DNA of 21,400 nt, from positions 1-21,400 of the forward strand of contig RXIE01000175.1 in assembly GCA_004212135.1 (NCBI GenBank). Direction: 5' to 3'. The notes under the pieces were generated by a model. The model was given only the letters and a program-made list of their open reading frames with translations. It was not told the origin of the DNA and did no database searches. This DNA comes from Candidatus Methanophagales archaeon ANME-1-THS. GTDB taxonomy: Archaea > Halobacteriota > Syntropharchaeia > Alkanophagales > Methanospirareceae. Both the position numbers and the translations under genes were made by a program. Below are positions 20,728 to 21,400 of the stretch, in pieces; position 1 is the stretch's first letter; the number at the start of each line of letters is the position of its first letter.

Positions 20728-21400
20728 TCATTTGGCGTTGATCGTTCTCAACATCGAGTCCTTCAGGAGCATGCTCAACTCCTGATGCCTCCCGGTAAGA
20801 ATCCGATTTAATTCAAAGAGCGCGACAATACAATGTTTCGCTTCTACATGCTCTTTATCCGGGATTTGAACCACATCAGGGAGCTTGGCGATTTTGAAAA
20901 TGGTATCCTTCGTCTCCTTTGAGATACGGCCGGTCAGTTCAAGCAGGTCGACGACCTGGTTTAACTTCTCCATGCCGATCAGATTGACGGTGGTGTCCGC
21001 CCATTGAATGAGTTGCGCGAGCGTAATCGCGTTAATTACTTCGTTTCCATATTCATCCCTGACCACAATGCCAAACTCATTCAATTCAGATTCTGATCTC
21101 GGTCTGCGAACGAGCATGCCTTCAGATTGGTTCTCTGGTTCCGCCACCATCTCGATAGCAGGTTCTCCTTGCTTCAGATTCGATAGCTCTGCAGCACGCT
21201 GTTCCTTGAGCTCCTGGACGGCATTCTCCAGATGCTTCACCTTTTCTTCAAATAACTTCGAGACGATTTCCGCTAATTCTTCTACCGTATCCTCGAGGTT
21301 TTTTATCCGCCCTTCATCGGAGCACTTTCCCTCGCCCAACTCCTTCAATTGTTCCACACTCTCTTCTAAATGCCTCAGTCGCTCGTCTATACGACCAACT
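20728..21400 (-). CDS. Archaellum cytosolic-ring protein ArlC/D/E-like, 5' end beyond the window
   Basis: The frame is open to the window edge: upstream of GTG 21357 it continues in frame as VGRIDERLRHLEES, so the true start lies beyond 21400. Visible part: at least 223 residues. An N-terminal coiled coil with heptads (RIKNLEDTVEELAEIVSKLF, VKHLENAVQELKEQ), a linker, then the FlaD/FlaE domain (ELNEFGIVVRDEYGNEVINA to the C-terminus, about 100 residues) with ITLAQLIQWADTTVNLIG and GRISKETKDTIFKIAKLP. These proteins form the cytosolic ring that receives signals from CheF and CheY in euryarchaea. Whether this is ArlD, ArlE or a fused C/D/E cannot be decided from the fragment. It is the most upstream archaellum gene visible; archaellins would be further upstream. 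Confidence 0.88.
   Translation of the reverse strand, partial: VGRIDERLRHLEESVEQLKELGEGKCSDEGRIKNLEDTVEELAEIVSKLFEEKVKHLENAVQELKEQRAAELSNLKQGEPAIEMVAEPENQSEGMLVRRPRSESELNEFGIVVRDEYGNEVINAITLAQLIQWADTTVNLIGMEKLNQVVDLLELTGRISKETKDTIFKIAKLPDVVQIPDKEHVEAKHCIVALFELNRILTGRHQELSMLLKDSMLRTINAK

Noticed and set aside
1..21400. Mobile element, prophage or defence island
   Set aside because: No transposase, integrase, terminal inverted repeats, att-like duplications or toxin-antitoxin pair. The single RHH gene has no toxin-like partner next to it: the following gene is a zinc ribbon.

Overview
The window looks like chromosomal DNA of a methyl-coenzyme M reductase (MCR)-using euryarchaeon, a methanogen or an anaerobic methane/alkane oxidiser. 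The evidence is the McrA-glycine thioamidation pair ycaO/tfuA, the tetrahydromethanopterin gene mptG, the methanogen-type pair DUF1890/DUF1894, an archaellum operon, a CheF-type archaeal chemotaxis adaptor, and archaeal TATA boxes, several placed for leaderless mRNAs. An ANME-1/Syntropharchaeia-like source is plausible from gene mix and composition, but that is inference. I see no rRNA, tRNA, CRISPR array, insertion sequence or phage gene.

Region 1 (1-4192). At the left edge is a methyltransferase gene that has lost its middle (91-233). Next is a minus-strand operon of four overlapping genes read in the order AIR synthase-like protein, MptG, chorismate-lyase-like protein, DUF1464 protein. MptG and the lyase-like enzyme give the first two steps of the aryl branch of tetrahydromethanopterin synthesis. 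The two overlapping partners have no assigned step.

Region 2 (4193-7251). A ribbon-helix-helix regulator, a 50-residue zinc-ribbon protein and a DUF2284 metal-binding protein lie on the plus strand. On the minus strand are the overlapping pair DUF1890/DUF1894 and a flavin-reductase-type flavoprotein.

Region 3 (7326-10390). One minus-strand unit reads NifU-like, 45-residue Cys-rich protein, ThiF/MoeB-like E1, YcaO, TfuA. It starts at a clear TATA box. It joins the known McrA thioamidation machinery to two classes of sulfur-handling protein and an undescribed small zinc-ribbon-like protein, and is the best candidate here for an incompletely described system: a dedicated sulfur relay for MCR modification.

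Region 4 (10458-14559). A split-barrel flavoprotein of the pyridoxamine-phosphate-oxidase type, a CheF-like adaptor, a cell-surface protein with eight calcium-binding thrombospondin type 3 motifs, and two small membrane proteins, several with their own TATA boxes.

Region 5 (14630-21400). The archaellum operon on the minus strand: arlC/D/E-like (cut by the window edge), arlG, arlF, arlH, arlI, arlJ and a very acidic protein of unknown function. Long inverted repeats and an apparent internal leaderless promoter before arlH suggest the operon is divided into structural and motor modules. Archaellin genes are not in the window and would be expected upstream, beyond 21400.
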